Shown: positions 44,517 to 54,230 of the stretch, piece after piece | Layout of the letters: each line of letters opens with the position of its first letter | Numbering within the stretch: the stretch's first letter is position 1 | DNA from: Chitinophaga qingshengii | GTDB lineage: Bacteria > Bacteroidota > Bacteroidia > Chitinophagales > Chitinophagaceae | Direction of reading: 5' to 3' | Length of the DNA: 64,000 nt | Assembly (NCBI RefSeq): GCF_014529935.1 | Contig: NZ_JACVFC010000002.1 | Span: 310,001 to 374,000, forward strand | Position numbers and translations under genes: made by a program | Notes under the pieces: model-generated | The model's database searches: none | The model's input: the letters and a program-made list of their open reading frames with translations, nothing else | What the model was told of the DNA's origin: nothing

Positions 44517-44969
44517 TTACCGTTGCAGATAATCGTACAACAACCCCGTCATGTAAGTCCAGCCTTCTTCGGTACGATCTGCGTAGGCAGCCCATTTCCC
44601 GTCCATATCATGTTCCAGTTGCAACAGGCAGCCGGTGGCGGTGGGTGTAATGCGGATCGTTACCACACTTTCATCGCCCGGTTCCTGGTCCACTCCCCAG
44701 GTAAACACCAGTAAGGAAGGCCGTTTTACTTCCAGGTAGTTGCCGATGTGATTCAGAATATCATTTCCTCTTTTTACCTGGTAACTGAAGCGTCCGCCGG
44801 GACGCGGATCATTGGTGAGGTTCAGGATTTCCTCGTTGCGTACGGCGGGTCCAAACATCCAGTGGCTCAGCAGCTCAATATCCAGCCAGGCATCGAATAC
44901 CTTTTCTGCAGATGCCTCAAAAGCCTTCTCCACCTGAACGAACACGCGCTTATCGGTAACTTTTTTCAT
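44517..44969 (-). CDS. SRPBCC-superfamily protein (AHSA1-like)
   Basis: The 150-residue soluble protein shows the START/Bet v1-like pattern of the AHSA1 (activator of Hsp90 ATPase homologue) family: an N-terminal strand FVQVEKAFEASAEKVFDAWLD, the FGP motif, DPRPGGRFSY in the middle, and the C-terminal helix TEEGWTYMTGLLYDYL. Bacterial members bind hydrophobic ligands or act in unknown pathways. It is convergent with the lacI gene (22 nt between stops) and appears to be a single-gene unit. Confidence 0.88.
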   Translation of the reverse strand: MKKVTDKRVFVQVEKAFEASAEKVFDAWLDIELLSHWMFGPAVRNEEILNLTNDPRPGGRFSYQVKRGNDILNHIGNYLEVKRPSLLVFTWGVDQEPGDESVVTIRITPTATGCLLQLEHDMDGKWAAYADRTEEGWTYMTGLLYDYLQR

Positions 44970-45461
44970 ATGGTTAAACGGATTTTTTAACTGGATGATA
45001 TTACCACATCTACCATGCCATTAGCATATTTTGGAAGACGTTAAACGAATCTATTTCTTTTAGGTCTACCTTAAAAGGAGGAATGTTTGATATCGATTTT
45101 TATCTTCCGAAATAGCTGCACTTATACCTATAACACTAATATGTTTATTTCTTAATACATACAAAACCCGCTACCATAGCGGATTGATTGTTAATGTAGC
45201 CAGATTGGCACAGAATATGCATAACTTCGCAAACAAGAAAAGTTCGAACTAAACCGCTGATAAAATTTGCCATCTTTTTATTGAGTTAACCGCTTGTTAT
45301 TACTATGTTCCCCGGGTGAAAGAAAAAGAGCACTTCTTTATTTTAATGTATTTAATCATAACGCCATTGCGTGCAGACTGTCCATGCAGTACGGCGTGTT
45401 AGTTGTCATGCGTTTATTGTAAAGAGGCATTATCGATTATTCATACTGCAAAAATTATTTT
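44970..45461 (+). promoter_or_regulatory. Upstream region of the response-regulator operon with a sigma-54-like site
   Basis: This 490-bp stretch contains no gene. At 45206-45221 it reads TGGCAC-AGAAT-ATGCA, one mismatch from the sigma-54 consensus TGGCAC-N5-TTGCA, about 240 nt upstream of the response regulator and on its strand. Another hairpin-like repeat (around 45168-45185) lies nearby. Chance occurrence in A/T-rich DNA is possible. Confidence 0.4.
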
Positions 45462-45842
45462 ATGTATAGTATTCTCTTAGTGGAAGACGATGAATTCGTT
45501 TGTAAGGCGATTGAGATTATTTTAAGGAAACAGGACTACATCATCAGCATCGCCAAAAACGGACAGGACGCTATGCAATATCTGCGGCAATCTAAATTTG
45601 ACCTGGTCATCACCGATCTGATGCTTCCCTATGCCAATGGCATGGAGCTGGTCAGCAAGATGCGCAATGAACTCCATCTGGATGTCCCCATTTTAGTTTT
45701 ATCTGCTATCACACACGAAAAAACCATCACCGAAGGTTTTGACCTGGGCGTAGATGATTACCTGAAGAAACCTTTTAATCCTTCGGAGCTGGCTTCCCGG
45801 GTAAAACGCCTGATTCAGCAAAAAGAAAAGAATACCATTTGA
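45462..45842 (+). CDS. Single-domain response regulator
   Basis: The 126-residue protein is one receiver domain: acidic pair EDD at 8-10, phospho-acceptor Asp52 in VITDLMLPYANG, the Ser/Thr-position residue in LVLSAIT and the conserved Lys in DYLKKPF. There is no output domain, so it must act by contact with another protein. No histidine kinase is in the window. It is the first gene of a probable five-gene exopolysaccharide set; the HEAT-repeat membrane protein follows 26 nt later and is the likely partner. Confidence 0.93.
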   Translation: MYSILLVEDDEFVCKAIEIILRKQDYIISIAKNGQDAMQYLRQSKFDLVITDLMLPYANGMELVSKMRNELHLDVPILVLSAITHEKTITEGFDLGVDDYLKKPFNPSELASRVKRLIQQKEKNTI

Positions 45843-45868
45843 TCCCATAACTGATTATTTATTTTATA

Positions 45869-47017
45869 ATGAATGCAATGTCGTCGTTCCGCCAATGGCT
45901 GGAGGACCTGGTATATTATTTTGCCTATTTCCCGCTGGTAATACAAATCGCGATCATCGTGAGCGTGTTGGCTGTTGCGGGCACCGTGCTGGCATATATA
46001 TACATGATCATCTACCGCTGGCAGAAAGAAAAGCAGGCTCAGAAAGAAATTCCCTTGCGGGAAAAAGGTGATGAGCTATTACTGGAACATATTATCTACA
46101 AATCGCTGGGCGGCGCCGATACGCCGGTGGCCTTACCCCTGGAGGCTTTTTCCGTATTACCACTGCAAAAGCCATGGGCTGCCCGTGTTTTTATCAGTCA
46201 GCTCATCGCTTACCGCGATAACTTCACCGGCGATATTCCACTGCTGCTTCGTCAGCTTTACCTGGAACTGGGCCTGCATCGCGCGGCCGCCGCAGCGCTG
46301 AAATCAGGCCGCCGCAAACAGGTAATCAACGCCCTGGTGGAATTGTCCGGCATGGGTGTATTACTGGAAAAAGACCATGTATTAACACTCACCCAAAGCA
46401 GCGACCAGCACATCCGGGAGATGGCCCGCTGTTACGTGGTACAATGTTCCCCGGACGCCCCGTTTGAATTCTTTAGTCATGTACAGGAACCACTGCTTCT
46501 CTGGGAACAGTTTGAATTATTCCGTATCATCTCCCTGCGTAAAGACATCCCCATGCCCTCTTTCGCCAGGTGGATAGACCCACAGTTTCACCCCAGCGTA
46601 ATCACCCTTTGTTTGAAGCTGGCAGCCTACTTCCAGCAACCCGAGGCTATTCCGGCCATGATCCGTATGCTGCATACTGAAGATGAACAGCTGCGGGCCG
46701 TGACCATCAACAATCTCGGTAAACTGATGGCACTGGAAGCAGAGCCGATACTCGTAGAGATGTACCCGCAGCAACCCGACAGCTGCAAACTGGAAATACT
46801 CAAAGCATTGGGCCGTATCGGTTCCGGTAACTTCATCGGTTTCCTGCAACAGCAACTGGAACATACGGAAGATTTCCTGCTGATGAAACACGCCGCACAT
46901 TCCATTGTGGCGCATAAAGCGCTGGCCAGCGGCTTAATTACCCAATTACAGCATTCGCTCACCGGGACCAGGCAGCAGGTGCTGCAACACAGCCTGAATC
47001 CCCTGATTAAATATTAA
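45869..47017 (+). CDS. HEAT-repeat protein with N-terminal membrane anchor
   Basis: The 382-residue protein has one transmembrane segment (about 23-48, LVIQIAIIVSVLAVAGTVLAYIYMII) and then a cytoplasmic alpha-solenoid. HEAT-like repeats are visible in AIPAMIRMLHTEDEQLRAVTINNLGKL and the segments around it. Such proteins act as scaffolds. The gene sits between a stand-alone receiver and a processive glycosyltransferase and overlaps the latter by 1 nt. A role in linking the receiver to the synthase is inferred from this order only. Confidence 0.8.
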   Translation: MNAMSSFRQWLEDLVYYFAYFPLVIQIAIIVSVLAVAGTVLAYIYMIIYRWQKEKQAQKEIPLREKGDELLLEHIIYKSLGGADTPVALPLEAFSVLPLQKPWAARVFISQLIAYRDNFTGDIPLLLRQLYLELGLHRAAAAALKSGRRKQVINALVELSGMGVLLEKDHVLTLTQSSDQHIREMARCYVVQCSPDAPFEFFSHVQEPLLLWEQFELFRIISLRKDIPMPSFARWIDPQFHPSVITLCLKLAAYFQQPEAIPAMIRMLHTEDEQLRAVTINNLGKLMALEAEPILVEMYPQQPDSCKLEILKALGRIGSGNFIGFLQQQLEHTEDFLLMKHAAHSIVAHKALASGLITQLQHSLTGTRQQVLQHSLNPLIKY

Positions 47018-48468
47018 TGATGTATTCTGCGATACTTAAACATATCACTGATTTTTACGAAAGCGCCATATTCGTTTATTGTGCGGGGCTATTTCTGTTT
47101 TATATCCTGCTTGCGGTATTGTCACTCGTGGCTATCCGCCGCAGCTTGTGGAAAAATAAAATAAGAGGCCAGCAAATGCTGGTAGCTTCTCCGCTCACCC
47201 CCGGCATCTCCGTGGTGGCGCCTGCCTACAACGAAGGCGTGACCATCATCTCCAATGTGCGCTCCCTGCTGGCCCTCAACTATCCCCGCTTTGAAGTGGT
47301 GATAGTCAACGACGGCAGTAAAGACGATACGCTGGAAAAACTGATCAACGAATTTGAACTGGTGGAAATCAGCTTCGCCTACCGGCAACAGATTCCCTGC
47401 CAGGAGGTAAAACGTTTCTTTAAATCCACCAACCCCGCCTACTCCAAATTACTGGTGCTGGATAAAGTCAATGGTAAAAGCAAGGCCGACGCCGTAAATG
47501 CCGGCATTAACGCCGCCGCCTTCGACTACTTCCTCAATACCGATGTGGACTGTATCCTCGCCCGCGATACCCTGCTGAAGCTCATCAAACCATTTATGGA
47601 TGATCCTGAAAGAGTGATCGCCACCGGGGCGCCCCTCCGGGCGGCCAACTCCTGCGATGTGGAAGCCGGCGTTATTACCCGCGTCCGCGTGCCGGGAGCC
47701 CTGCTGCCCCGTTTCCAGGAAATGGAGTATATCCGTTCCTACCTGCTGGGCAAAATGGGCTGGACTTTCATCAACGCCGTACCCAACGTTTCCGGTGGCC
47801 TGGGTTTGTTTGATAAGGACATCGTTATCAAATCAGGCGGCTACGATCCCGCTTCCTTCGGGGAAGACATGGACATGGTGGTACGTATGTGTAAATACAT
47901 GTGCGAACAGGACCTCCCCTACCGCATCCACTATATTCCTGAAACACTCTGCTGGACGGAAGTTCCTGCCACCTACAAAGTATTCTTCCGCCAGCGTATA
48001 CGCTGGGCGCGTGGACTGGCGCAGATCTTCGGCACCCACAGAAAAGTGCTCTTCAATCCAAAATATAAAAAGTTAGGGCTGGTCATCTTCCCCTATAACT
48101 TTTTCTTTGAACTCCTGGCGCCGCTGATCGAATTCGCCGGCATCATCTACTACATCTATATTATTGTTAACCACCTGATCAACTGGGATTATGCAATTAT
48201 CCTGCTGGTGTTTATCTACACCTTCTCCATATTGATCACCTCCCTCTCCATGCTGTGGGACCAGCTGATTTTCCGCTACTACAAAAGCTGGAAAGAGGTA
48301 TGGCAACTGTGTATACTCGCATTGGCAGAACCGTTCATTTATCACCCCATGGTGCTTATCTGTGCTATCAGAGGATATTTTAACCAGCTGACCGGCAGGA
48401 AACATACCTGGGGAAATATGCAGCGGCAGGGATTCAATCAATCTTCAAACCTTCAAAAAAGTGTTTAA
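47017..48468 (+). CDS. Processive family 2 glycosyltransferase (PgaC/hyaluronan-synthase-like)
   Basis: The 483-residue membrane protein has an N-terminal helix (about 19-40), a GT2 catalytic domain (about 63-320) and C-terminal helices (about 365-465). Catalytic motifs are VVAPAYNEG, VIVNDGSKDDT (first Asp), LNTDVDC (DxD), FGEDMDMVVRM (acceptor-site ED) and RQRIRWARG (QxxRW). These belong to synthases that extend and move beta-linked polysaccharides such as poly-GlcNAc, cellulose or hyaluronan across the inner membrane. The following TPR/YaiO outer-membrane gene fits an export pathway. The product sugar is not decided by sequence alone. Confidence 0.92.
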   Translation: MMYSAILKHITDFYESAIFVYCAGLFLFYILLAVLSLVAIRRSLWKNKIRGQQMLVASPLTPGISVVAPAYNEGVTIISNVRSLLALNYPRFEVVIVNDGSKDDTLEKLINEFELVEISFAYRQQIPCQEVKRFFKSTNPAYSKLLVLDKVNGKSKADAVNAGINAAAFDYFLNTDVDCILARDTLLKLIKPFMDDPERVIATGAPLRAANSCDVEAGVITRVRVPGALLPRFQEMEYIRSYLLGKMGWTFINAVPNVSGGLGLFDKDIVIKSGGYDPASFGEDMDMVVRMCKYMCEQDLPYRIHYIPETLCWTEVPATYKVFFRQRIRWARGLAQIFGTHRKVLFNPKYKKLGLVIFPYNFFFELLAPLIEFAGIIYYIYIIVNHLINWDYAIILLVFIYTFSILITSLSMLWDQLIFRYYKSWKEVWQLCILALAEPFIYHPMVLICAIRGYFNQLTGRKHTWGNMQRQGFNQSSNLQKSV

Positions 48469-48472
48469 TATC

Positions 48473-51343
48473 ATGTTACAGCGAAGTGTGGGAAAGCGTT
48501 GTGTTGTTTTCTTTTTCTCTTTATTGTTTATATATACCGAACTAAGCGCGCAGCGCAGTGGCCTGGTATCTTCCGATGTGCTGTATAAAATGGCGCTGGA
48601 AGCCCGTAACGCCAAAGACTATACTAAGGCGATCAAATTTTGCAACAAAGCGCTGTCGCAAAGTCCGGACTATACCGATATCCGTATCCTGCTGGGTAAG
48701 TTGTACCAGGAAACCGGTCAACCGGTAGCCGCCGCCTTTGAATGGAATGTAGCGCTCAAAAAAGATCCGGGCAATACAGACGTACTGCATTCCCTGGTGA
48801 ACCTTTACTACAGCCAGGGAAACAAAGCGGAAGCCATCTGTTATGTAGATATGCTGTTGGATAAAGACCCGCTGAACAAAGACCTGCTCCTGAAAAAATA
48901 CGGACTGGTGGAAGAAAGCGGCGACCTGGCGGCACAATCCAAAGTGATGGCAGTACTGCGCGCCCATTATATTTCCGACCCGGTAGTAGCCGGTCTGCTG
49001 AAAGATTACCAGATGCAGGCCGCGCGTCGTGGCCGTAAATCCGGCGATCTGAACGGATCTGAAAAGATGTACGAACAGGTACTGCTGAAAGATAAAAACA
49101 ACGTAGAAGCCTTACAGGGCATTGCCTCCACCCTCGAAGGGCAGGGCCGCTCCCGGGAAGCGCTCGCCTATTACAACCAGTTGCTGACTATCCAACCGGA
49201 TAGCGCCACCTGGCGGTTAAAACGCTCTTCCATACAGCTCGCCAATGGTAACTATGCCGCTGCCCTGGAAGACGCTAAACGATTGTACCAGCAACATCCC
49301 GGACAATCTCTCTACAAACAACACCTGGCAGATGTGTATACAGCCCTGGCCCGGCAGCCCGATGCACCGGCCACCTATATGGAGCAGTTATTATTACTGC
49401 AACCCGGCAATAAAGCGATATATCAGCAACTCATTAACCAGGCTTATCAGCGCAGCGACTACAGCAGCGCCAACGATTGGTGTAACAAAGCGCTACTGGT
49501 TTTCCCCGGTGATGTGGATGTATTAAGAAAACAAATTGGCATTCAGGAAAAGATGCAGGACTACAGCACCGCCGCCACTACGGCGCAAAAGCTGTTACAG
49601 CTTCATCCAGGCGCCACACATGAGCAAATCTATACCGACCTGCAGCTGTCACGCGCCAACCGGCTGGTAGCACAGCAGCCGGGCGAAGCGGCTACCATCC
49701 TGCAAACGGCTTTAAAACAGGTTCCCGGCAAAAGAGAACTGTTGTTATTGCTGTCAAATGTACAAACAGCATTGGGCAAACCACAGGAAGCCCTGCCCCT
49801 GCTTGAACAGCTGCTGGCGAAACAACCAGCTGATACAGCCCTGCTGTTTAAAAAATCAGGTCTGCTGGAAACCATGCAACGGTATCCGGAAGCAGCAGCT
49901 GTCAGTCAACAACTGATGACCGCCTACCCAACGGAGCCCCGCTACCGGCAAGCCTACCTGGACCAGGCCATGGCGGGCGCCAGAAAAGACATCGCCCAAC
50001 GGCAATATACCGCCGCAGAACCGGCGCTGTTAAAAATACTGCAACTTATGCCGGCCAATAAAGAGGCCTGGGTATATCTCATCAACCTGAAAAATGAGCA
50101 GCAACAAACGGCGCAAGCCCTTGATTATACCACCCGCGCTTTAGGTCATATCAGCAACGACTCCCTGTTGCTGCAAAAAAAATCCGCCCTGCTGCAACAG
50201 GCCGGAAGATATACCGAAGCCAGCGCCATCGCGGCAGATCTGCATCAGCGTTACCCTGCGGATACCGCACTGCGCAACATGTACCTCGATCAGTTGCTGG
50301 CACAGGGTAAACAGTTGCGCGAAAGACAACAGTGGGACAGCGCCTGGCAGCTATATCAAACGGCTTATGCGCTGGCGCCTGCTGACACCACCGTGCTGAC
50401 GCAACTCACCGCCACGGCTACGGCACGCAAACAATACGATACGGTATTGGTGTACGCTGATAAAGGTCTCGCTGTAAAAGCAGATCAGCCGGAACTCCTG
50501 TCCCAGAAAGCGAATGCACTGGAACAACTGCACCGCTACGCAGATGCGGCGCTCGTGGCCGGCCAGCTTCGTAAGCTGCAACCCGGGGAAAAAAAATGGC
50601 AACAATATTCCGATCACCTGAACGGCTATACGTATAAAAACCAGATCGGCATCATCTACCTGCAATCTGTTTACAGCAGGGATTATGAGCCGGCCAGCAT
50701 TACTTCCCTCCAATACCTGCACCGTTTCCAGCGCGGCACTGTCACCGGAAGGGTTAACTATGCCAACCGCGAAGCGGGCGACGGCGTACAGCTGGAAGCA
50801 GAGACCTACTACACCCATAATCCAAAGTATTATTCCTATGGATTGTTCGGCTGGTCCAACTCCAACGTATTCCCCAATATCCGGGCGGGTTACTCCCTTT
50901 TCCGCAACTTCAGCAAAGGCTGGGAAGGCGAGTTGGGCGCCCGTTATGTAAAAAGCGACAGCATCAATACGTATTCAGCGGTCGCCTCTGTAGGAAAGTA
51001 TTTTGGCAACTATTGGGTGAACCTGCGCGGCTTCCTTACCAGCGATGAACATCAGTGGTACCAGGCCTATACGCTGACCAACCGCTTTTATCTCAACGAC
51101 CGGCAGGACTTCATTGCCCTGATAGGCAATATCGGCGCCTCTCCGGATGACCGCAGCCGTAACTTCCAGTTCGGCAAAGTAGCCGGTTTTACTTCCACCT
51201 CGCTTACGGCAGGGTTCCAGAAGAATATCCGCGGCAGAGCTACCATCGGGGCTTACGGCTCCTGGATACGCCAGCAAATACCACAGCAATCATATCTGCA
51301 TCAATTTGATACCTATTTGTTGTTCCTCTGGAATTTCAAATAA
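48473..51343 (+). CDS. TPR protein with C-terminal YaiO-type outer-membrane barrel
   Basis: The start is placed at the ATG at 48473, 4 nt after the glycosyltransferase stop (a GTG at 48461 also lies in frame), giving 956 residues. A signal peptide (about 1-28, ending TELSAQ) is followed by many TPR units up to about residue 720, such as DYTKAIKFCNKALSQSPDYTDI and EALAYYNQLLTIQPDSATW. The last 230 residues are beta-rich with alternating aromatic strands (YLHRFQRGTVTGRVNY) and fit the YaiO family. PgaA-like exporters have the same TPR-plus-barrel order. It probably carries the polysaccharide through the periplasm and outer membrane. Confidence 0.88.
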   Translation: MLQRSVGKRCVVFFFSLLFIYTELSAQRSGLVSSDVLYKMALEARNAKDYTKAIKFCNKALSQSPDYTDIRILLGKLYQETGQPVAAAFEWNVALKKDPGNTDVLHSLVNLYYSQGNKAEAICYVDMLLDKDPLNKDLLLKKYGLVEESGDLAAQSKVMAVLRAHYISDPVVAGLLKDYQMQAARRGRKSGDLNGSEKMYEQVLLKDKNNVEALQGIASTLEGQGRSREALAYYNQLLTIQPDSATWRLKRSSIQLANGNYAAALEDAKRLYQQHPGQSLYKQHLADVYTALARQPDAPATYMEQLLLLQPGNKAIYQQLINQAYQRSDYSSANDWCNKALLVFPGDVDVLRKQIGIQEKMQDYSTAATTAQKLLQLHPGATHEQIYTDLQLSRANRLVAQQPGEAATILQTALKQVPGKRELLLLLSNVQTALGKPQEALPLLEQLLAKQPADTALLFKKSGLLETMQRYPEAAAVSQQLMTAYPTEPRYRQAYLDQAMAGARKDIAQRQYTAAEPALLKILQLMPANKEAWVYLINLKNEQQQTAQALDYTTRALGHISNDSLLLQKKSALLQQAGRYTEASAIAADLHQRYPADTALRNMYLDQLLAQGKQLRERQQWDSAWQLYQTAYALAPADTTVLTQLTATATARKQYDTVLVYADKGLAVKADQPELLSQKANALEQLHRYADAALVAGQLRKLQPGEKKWQQYSDHLNGYTYKNQIGIIYLQSVYSRDYEPASITSLQYLHRFQRGTVTGRVNYANREAGDGVQLEAETYYTHNPKYYSYGLFGWSNSNVFPNIRAGYSLFRNFSKGWEGELGARYVKSDSINTYSAVASVGKYFGNYWVNLRGFLTSDEHQWYQAYTLTNRFYLNDRQDFIALIGNIGASPDDRSRNFQFGKVAGFTSTSLTAGFQKNIRGRATIGAYGSWIRQQIPQQSYLHQFDTYLLFLWNFK

Positions 51344-51353
51344 CGAAAGCCAA

Positions 51354-51382
51354 AAAGGGAGTGCCTCAAAAGCACTCCCTTT
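51354..51382 (+). terminator. Terminator after the YaiO-type gene
   Basis: A perfect 11-bp stem AAAGGGAGTGC / GCACTCCCTTT with a 7-nt loop, 11 nt after the stop. The T run is short. It separates the polysaccharide genes from the following membrane protein. Confidence 0.8.
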
Positions 51383-51506
51383 ACATTTCAGGTAAACCCG
51401 CTGCACTGCTTTGTTTCCGCAGCAAAAAGATAATAATTCCTTAACCTGACTGTCTGTGCAGGAGCAGTGGCGCTGTTTAATATTAGTAACACAAATATGA
51501 TGCGCT

Positions 51507-52979
51507 ATGCCCTATTTCCCTCAAACATTCCGGCAGTTCGTATTAAAGAACCCATTCAACCGCCAATACCTGTTGATCGCAGCAATAGCCATCGTGGTAC
51601 AGCTGATCATCTTTAAAATACTCTATCCTTATGCCGATTTTTTTTCGGATTCCTATAGTTATATCTACGCCGCGATACTAAAACAGGAGGTCAACCTATG
51701 GCCCATCGGTTACACGATATTCCTGCGGTTGTTTCATGTATTCAGTCATTCGGATACCGCCCTGGTGGCCGTTCAATATATACTGATACAATGTTCGGCA
51801 CTCTACCTTTTTTTTTCCGTGAGTTATTGGTTACAGCCAGGGGAACAAACGAGGAGGGTTATTTTTTATGTACTCCTGTTTAATCCGTTAATCCTATATA
51901 TCAGCAACTATGTATCGAGCGATGGCCTTTTCCTGGCTATCAGTCTGGTTTGGTTTACACAGTTGTTATGGCTGCTGCACAGGCCTTCCTATGTTTTGTT
52001 GATAGCTCACGGGCTGCTGATCGCTATTGCTTTTACCGTACGTTACAATGCCATGTATTATCCATTGATCACGGCGTTGGTATTGTTACGTTGTCCGCAG
52101 AAGATCGCGTTCAAAGCATTGGGCATTGTGCTGCCGCTGGTATTAATAGGTGTCTTTATTAATTTCACCAAAGAGGCCACCCGTAAGGTGACCGGCACCG
52201 CTCAGTTCTCCGTCTTCGGTGGCTGGCAGATGGCGAACAATGCACTGTACATGTTCCCTTATCTGAAGGACTATCCGGAGCCTCCTGCCGGCTGCGAAGC
52301 TTTCCACAAAGAGGTCGTTCATTTTTTCCGGGATATCATCCCTAAAGGCGGCGGTATCCCCAGCCCTATGCAGGGAGCTATCTACCTGAAACATCCGCAG
52401 GCGCCGCTGAAAAAATTCCTGCAGCTTTCCTATGGTAACAAAGACGACACTACCGGCGGTATACATTCATGGGGCATGGTTTCGCCGGTATATGAGAAAT
52501 ACGGCAGCTATATGATACGGCAACATCCTTTTTATTTTGCGCGTTATTTCCTGTTGCCCAATACATTTAATTATTTTGTACCGCCACTGGAAAAATTATC
52601 GGAATACAATCTTGGCAGCTACAGCGTTTCCCCGGTAGCGCGGTACTGGTTCCATTATCACTCCAAACAACTGAGTTCTGTAGCGTCCATTGGTGCGCAG
52701 AAAGCATTGTTGTTTTTCTTTCCCATTCTATTCGGATTGTTGAACCTGATATTCCTGGGATTGATTTTTAAATGGTTTGTTTCCACCACCCGTAAAACCG
52801 CGGCCCGCCCGTACCGTGACAGCCAGCTGCTGGTACTGATAACGCTCGTCGTCAACGCCGGATTCGGTATACTGGCCTCTCCTATCGTTTTCCGTTACCA
52901 GGTGTTCCCGATGATCGTTTGTTTTATATTTATCAGCATACTGGCCGACAAACTTAAACCGGAACTACAGTCCACATGA
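51507..52979 (+). CDS. Multi-spanning membrane protein, GT-C/GT39-like
   Basis: The 490-residue protein has about ten to twelve hydrophobic segments. The first periplasmic loop has FFSDSYSYIYAAILKQEVNLWPIGYTIFLR, where an acidic residue just after the first helix and the P-x-G-Y-x-x-F pattern recall GT-C mannosyltransferases of the GT39/PMT_2 and related families. A long soluble loop (about 225-345) lies before the last helices. These enzymes transfer sugars from polyprenyl-phosphate donors. It follows the polysaccharide export genes in the same direction but behind a terminator and an own 160-nt leader, so cooperation is likely but unproven. Confidence 0.7.
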   Translation: MPYFPQTFRQFVLKNPFNRQYLLIAAIAIVVQLIIFKILYPYADFFSDSYSYIYAAILKQEVNLWPIGYTIFLRLFHVFSHSDTALVAVQYILIQCSALYLFFSVSYWLQPGEQTRRVIFYVLLFNPLILYISNYVSSDGLFLAISLVWFTQLLWLLHRPSYVLLIAHGLLIAIAFTVRYNAMYYPLITALVLLRCPQKIAFKALGIVLPLVLIGVFINFTKEATRKVTGTAQFSVFGGWQMANNALYMFPYLKDYPEPPAGCEAFHKEVVHFFRDIIPKGGGIPSPMQGAIYLKHPQAPLKKFLQLSYGNKDDTTGGIHSWGMVSPVYEKYGSYMIRQHPFYFARYFLLPNTFNYFVPPLEKLSEYNLGSYSVSPVARYWFHYHSKQLSSVASIGAQKALLFFFPILFGLLNLIFLGLIFKWFVSTTRKTAARPYRDSQLLVLITLVVNAGFGILASPIVFRYQVFPMIVCFIFISILADKLKPELQST

Positions 52980-53008
52980 ATTAACATTGCCGGATGAAAA
53001 GGATATTG

Positions 53009-53036
53009 GATATTTGACAGCATTATTTAAAATGCT
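53009..53036 (+). promoter_or_regulatory. Possible promoter and palindrome before the GH5-like gene
   Basis: A -7-like box GATATTTG (53009-53016) with a TTG about 20 nt upstream is followed by the inverted repeat AGCATT-ATTTAA-AATGCT (53019-53036), ending 6 nt before the ATG. The repeat would lie at the transcript start, a place suited to an operator. Confidence 0.35.
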
Positions 53037-53042
53037 ATCACG

Positions 53043-54092
53043 ATGAAATACCCTGCCCCTCTCCTGTTATCGCTTCTTTTGTTAAGCCGGTTGGCCGTCA
53101 GCGGGCAGTCTCCGTGGACAGCCGAAAAGGCGAACGCCTGGTACCAGCAGCAAGGCTGGCTGGTGGGCGCCAATTTTATCCCGTCTACTGCTGTCAACCA
53201 GCTGGAGATGTGGCAGGCCGCTACCTTTGATACAACTACCATATCCCGGGAACTGGGTTATGCACAGGCTACGGGTTTTAACATCATGCGTGTATACCTT
53301 CACCACGTAGCATGGCAACAGGACAGAGCAGGATTTAAACGACGGGTCGGTCAATACCTCGATATTGCTGCACGGCATCATATCCGGACCATGTTCGTAT
53401 TCTTCGATGATTGCTGGCGCGACGCCTATCAACCAGGCCCGCAACCCACACCTATACCGGGTGTACATAACAGCGGCTGGCTCAAAGACCCCGGCGGACT
53501 CATAGACCAGGATACAACGCTCATGGATACACTGCGTGTATACGTTCAGGATATTATCCGCACTTTTAAACAAGACCAACGGGTAGTCATCTGGGATTTA
53601 TATAATGAACCGGGACATTTTAAACACGGCGCCAAAAGCTGGCCCCTGCTGAAAAACGTGGTTGCCTGGGCAAGAGCAGAACAACCGGTTCAACCACTGA
53701 CCATCGGTATCTGGAATAAGGAGTTCACCGATTTTAACCAGTATCAGCTGGAACAATCGGATATCATCACCTTCCATAATTATCGTGATAGCACCTCCAT
53801 GCAGGAAGCAATCGATACCCTGCAACGGTACAACAAACCGCTGATCTGTTCCGAATACATGAAACGCCCCAACAACAGCACTTTTGCCACCCATCTGCCC
53901 ATGATGAAAAAAGCCCGCGTAGGTGCTATCAACTGGGGACTGGTAGCAGGTAAAACACAAACCAACTATCCACAGGGGAACAAAGGCGGAGAACCGGAAC
54001 CAGCTATCTGGTATCATGACGTTTTCCGGGCAAGCGGCGCTCCTTTTGACACGCAGGAAACAGGGCTGATCCGGGAGCTGGTTGATCAGTAG
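53043..54092 (+). CDS. Exported GH5-like (cellulase-superfamily) glycoside hydrolase
   Basis: The 349-residue protein has a signal peptide (about 1-21) and a TIM-barrel catalytic domain. Family landmarks are GFNIMRVYLHHVAW (beta-2/3), FVFFDDCWRD, the acid/base motif WDLYNEPG (Glu in NEP, about residue 193), TFHNYRD and the nucleophile motif LICSEYM (Glu near residue 275). These match clan GH-A hydrolases; related Bacteroidota proteins are often labelled 1,4-beta-xylanase or cellulase, but substrate is not determined. The gene precedes the second lanthipeptide precursor by about 140 nt and is not obviously connected with it. Confidence 0.85.
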   Translation: MKYPAPLLLSLLLLSRLAVSGQSPWTAEKANAWYQQQGWLVGANFIPSTAVNQLEMWQAATFDTTTISRELGYAQATGFNIMRVYLHHVAWQQDRAGFKRRVGQYLDIAARHHIRTMFVFFDDCWRDAYQPGPQPTPIPGVHNSGWLKDPGGLIDQDTTLMDTLRVYVQDIIRTFKQDQRVVIWDLYNEPGHFKHGAKSWPLLKNVVAWARAEQPVQPLTIGIWNKEFTDFNQYQLEQSDIITFHNYRDSTSMQEAIDTLQRYNKPLICSEYMKRPNNSTFATHLPMMKKARVGAINWGLVAGKTQTNYPQGNKGGEPEPAIWYHDVFRASGAPFDTQETGLIRELVDQ

Positions 54093-54230
54093 TGCCGACG
54101 GCTGTTAAAAAACAAGGGAAACTTACCATGTCTGTTACGCTTCGCAAATAATGGAAGAAAAGCGTTAAATTTAATATAGCGCCAACACATGATTCCCTCA
54201 GCTTTTTTTCAACCCGTAAATAATATAGTT

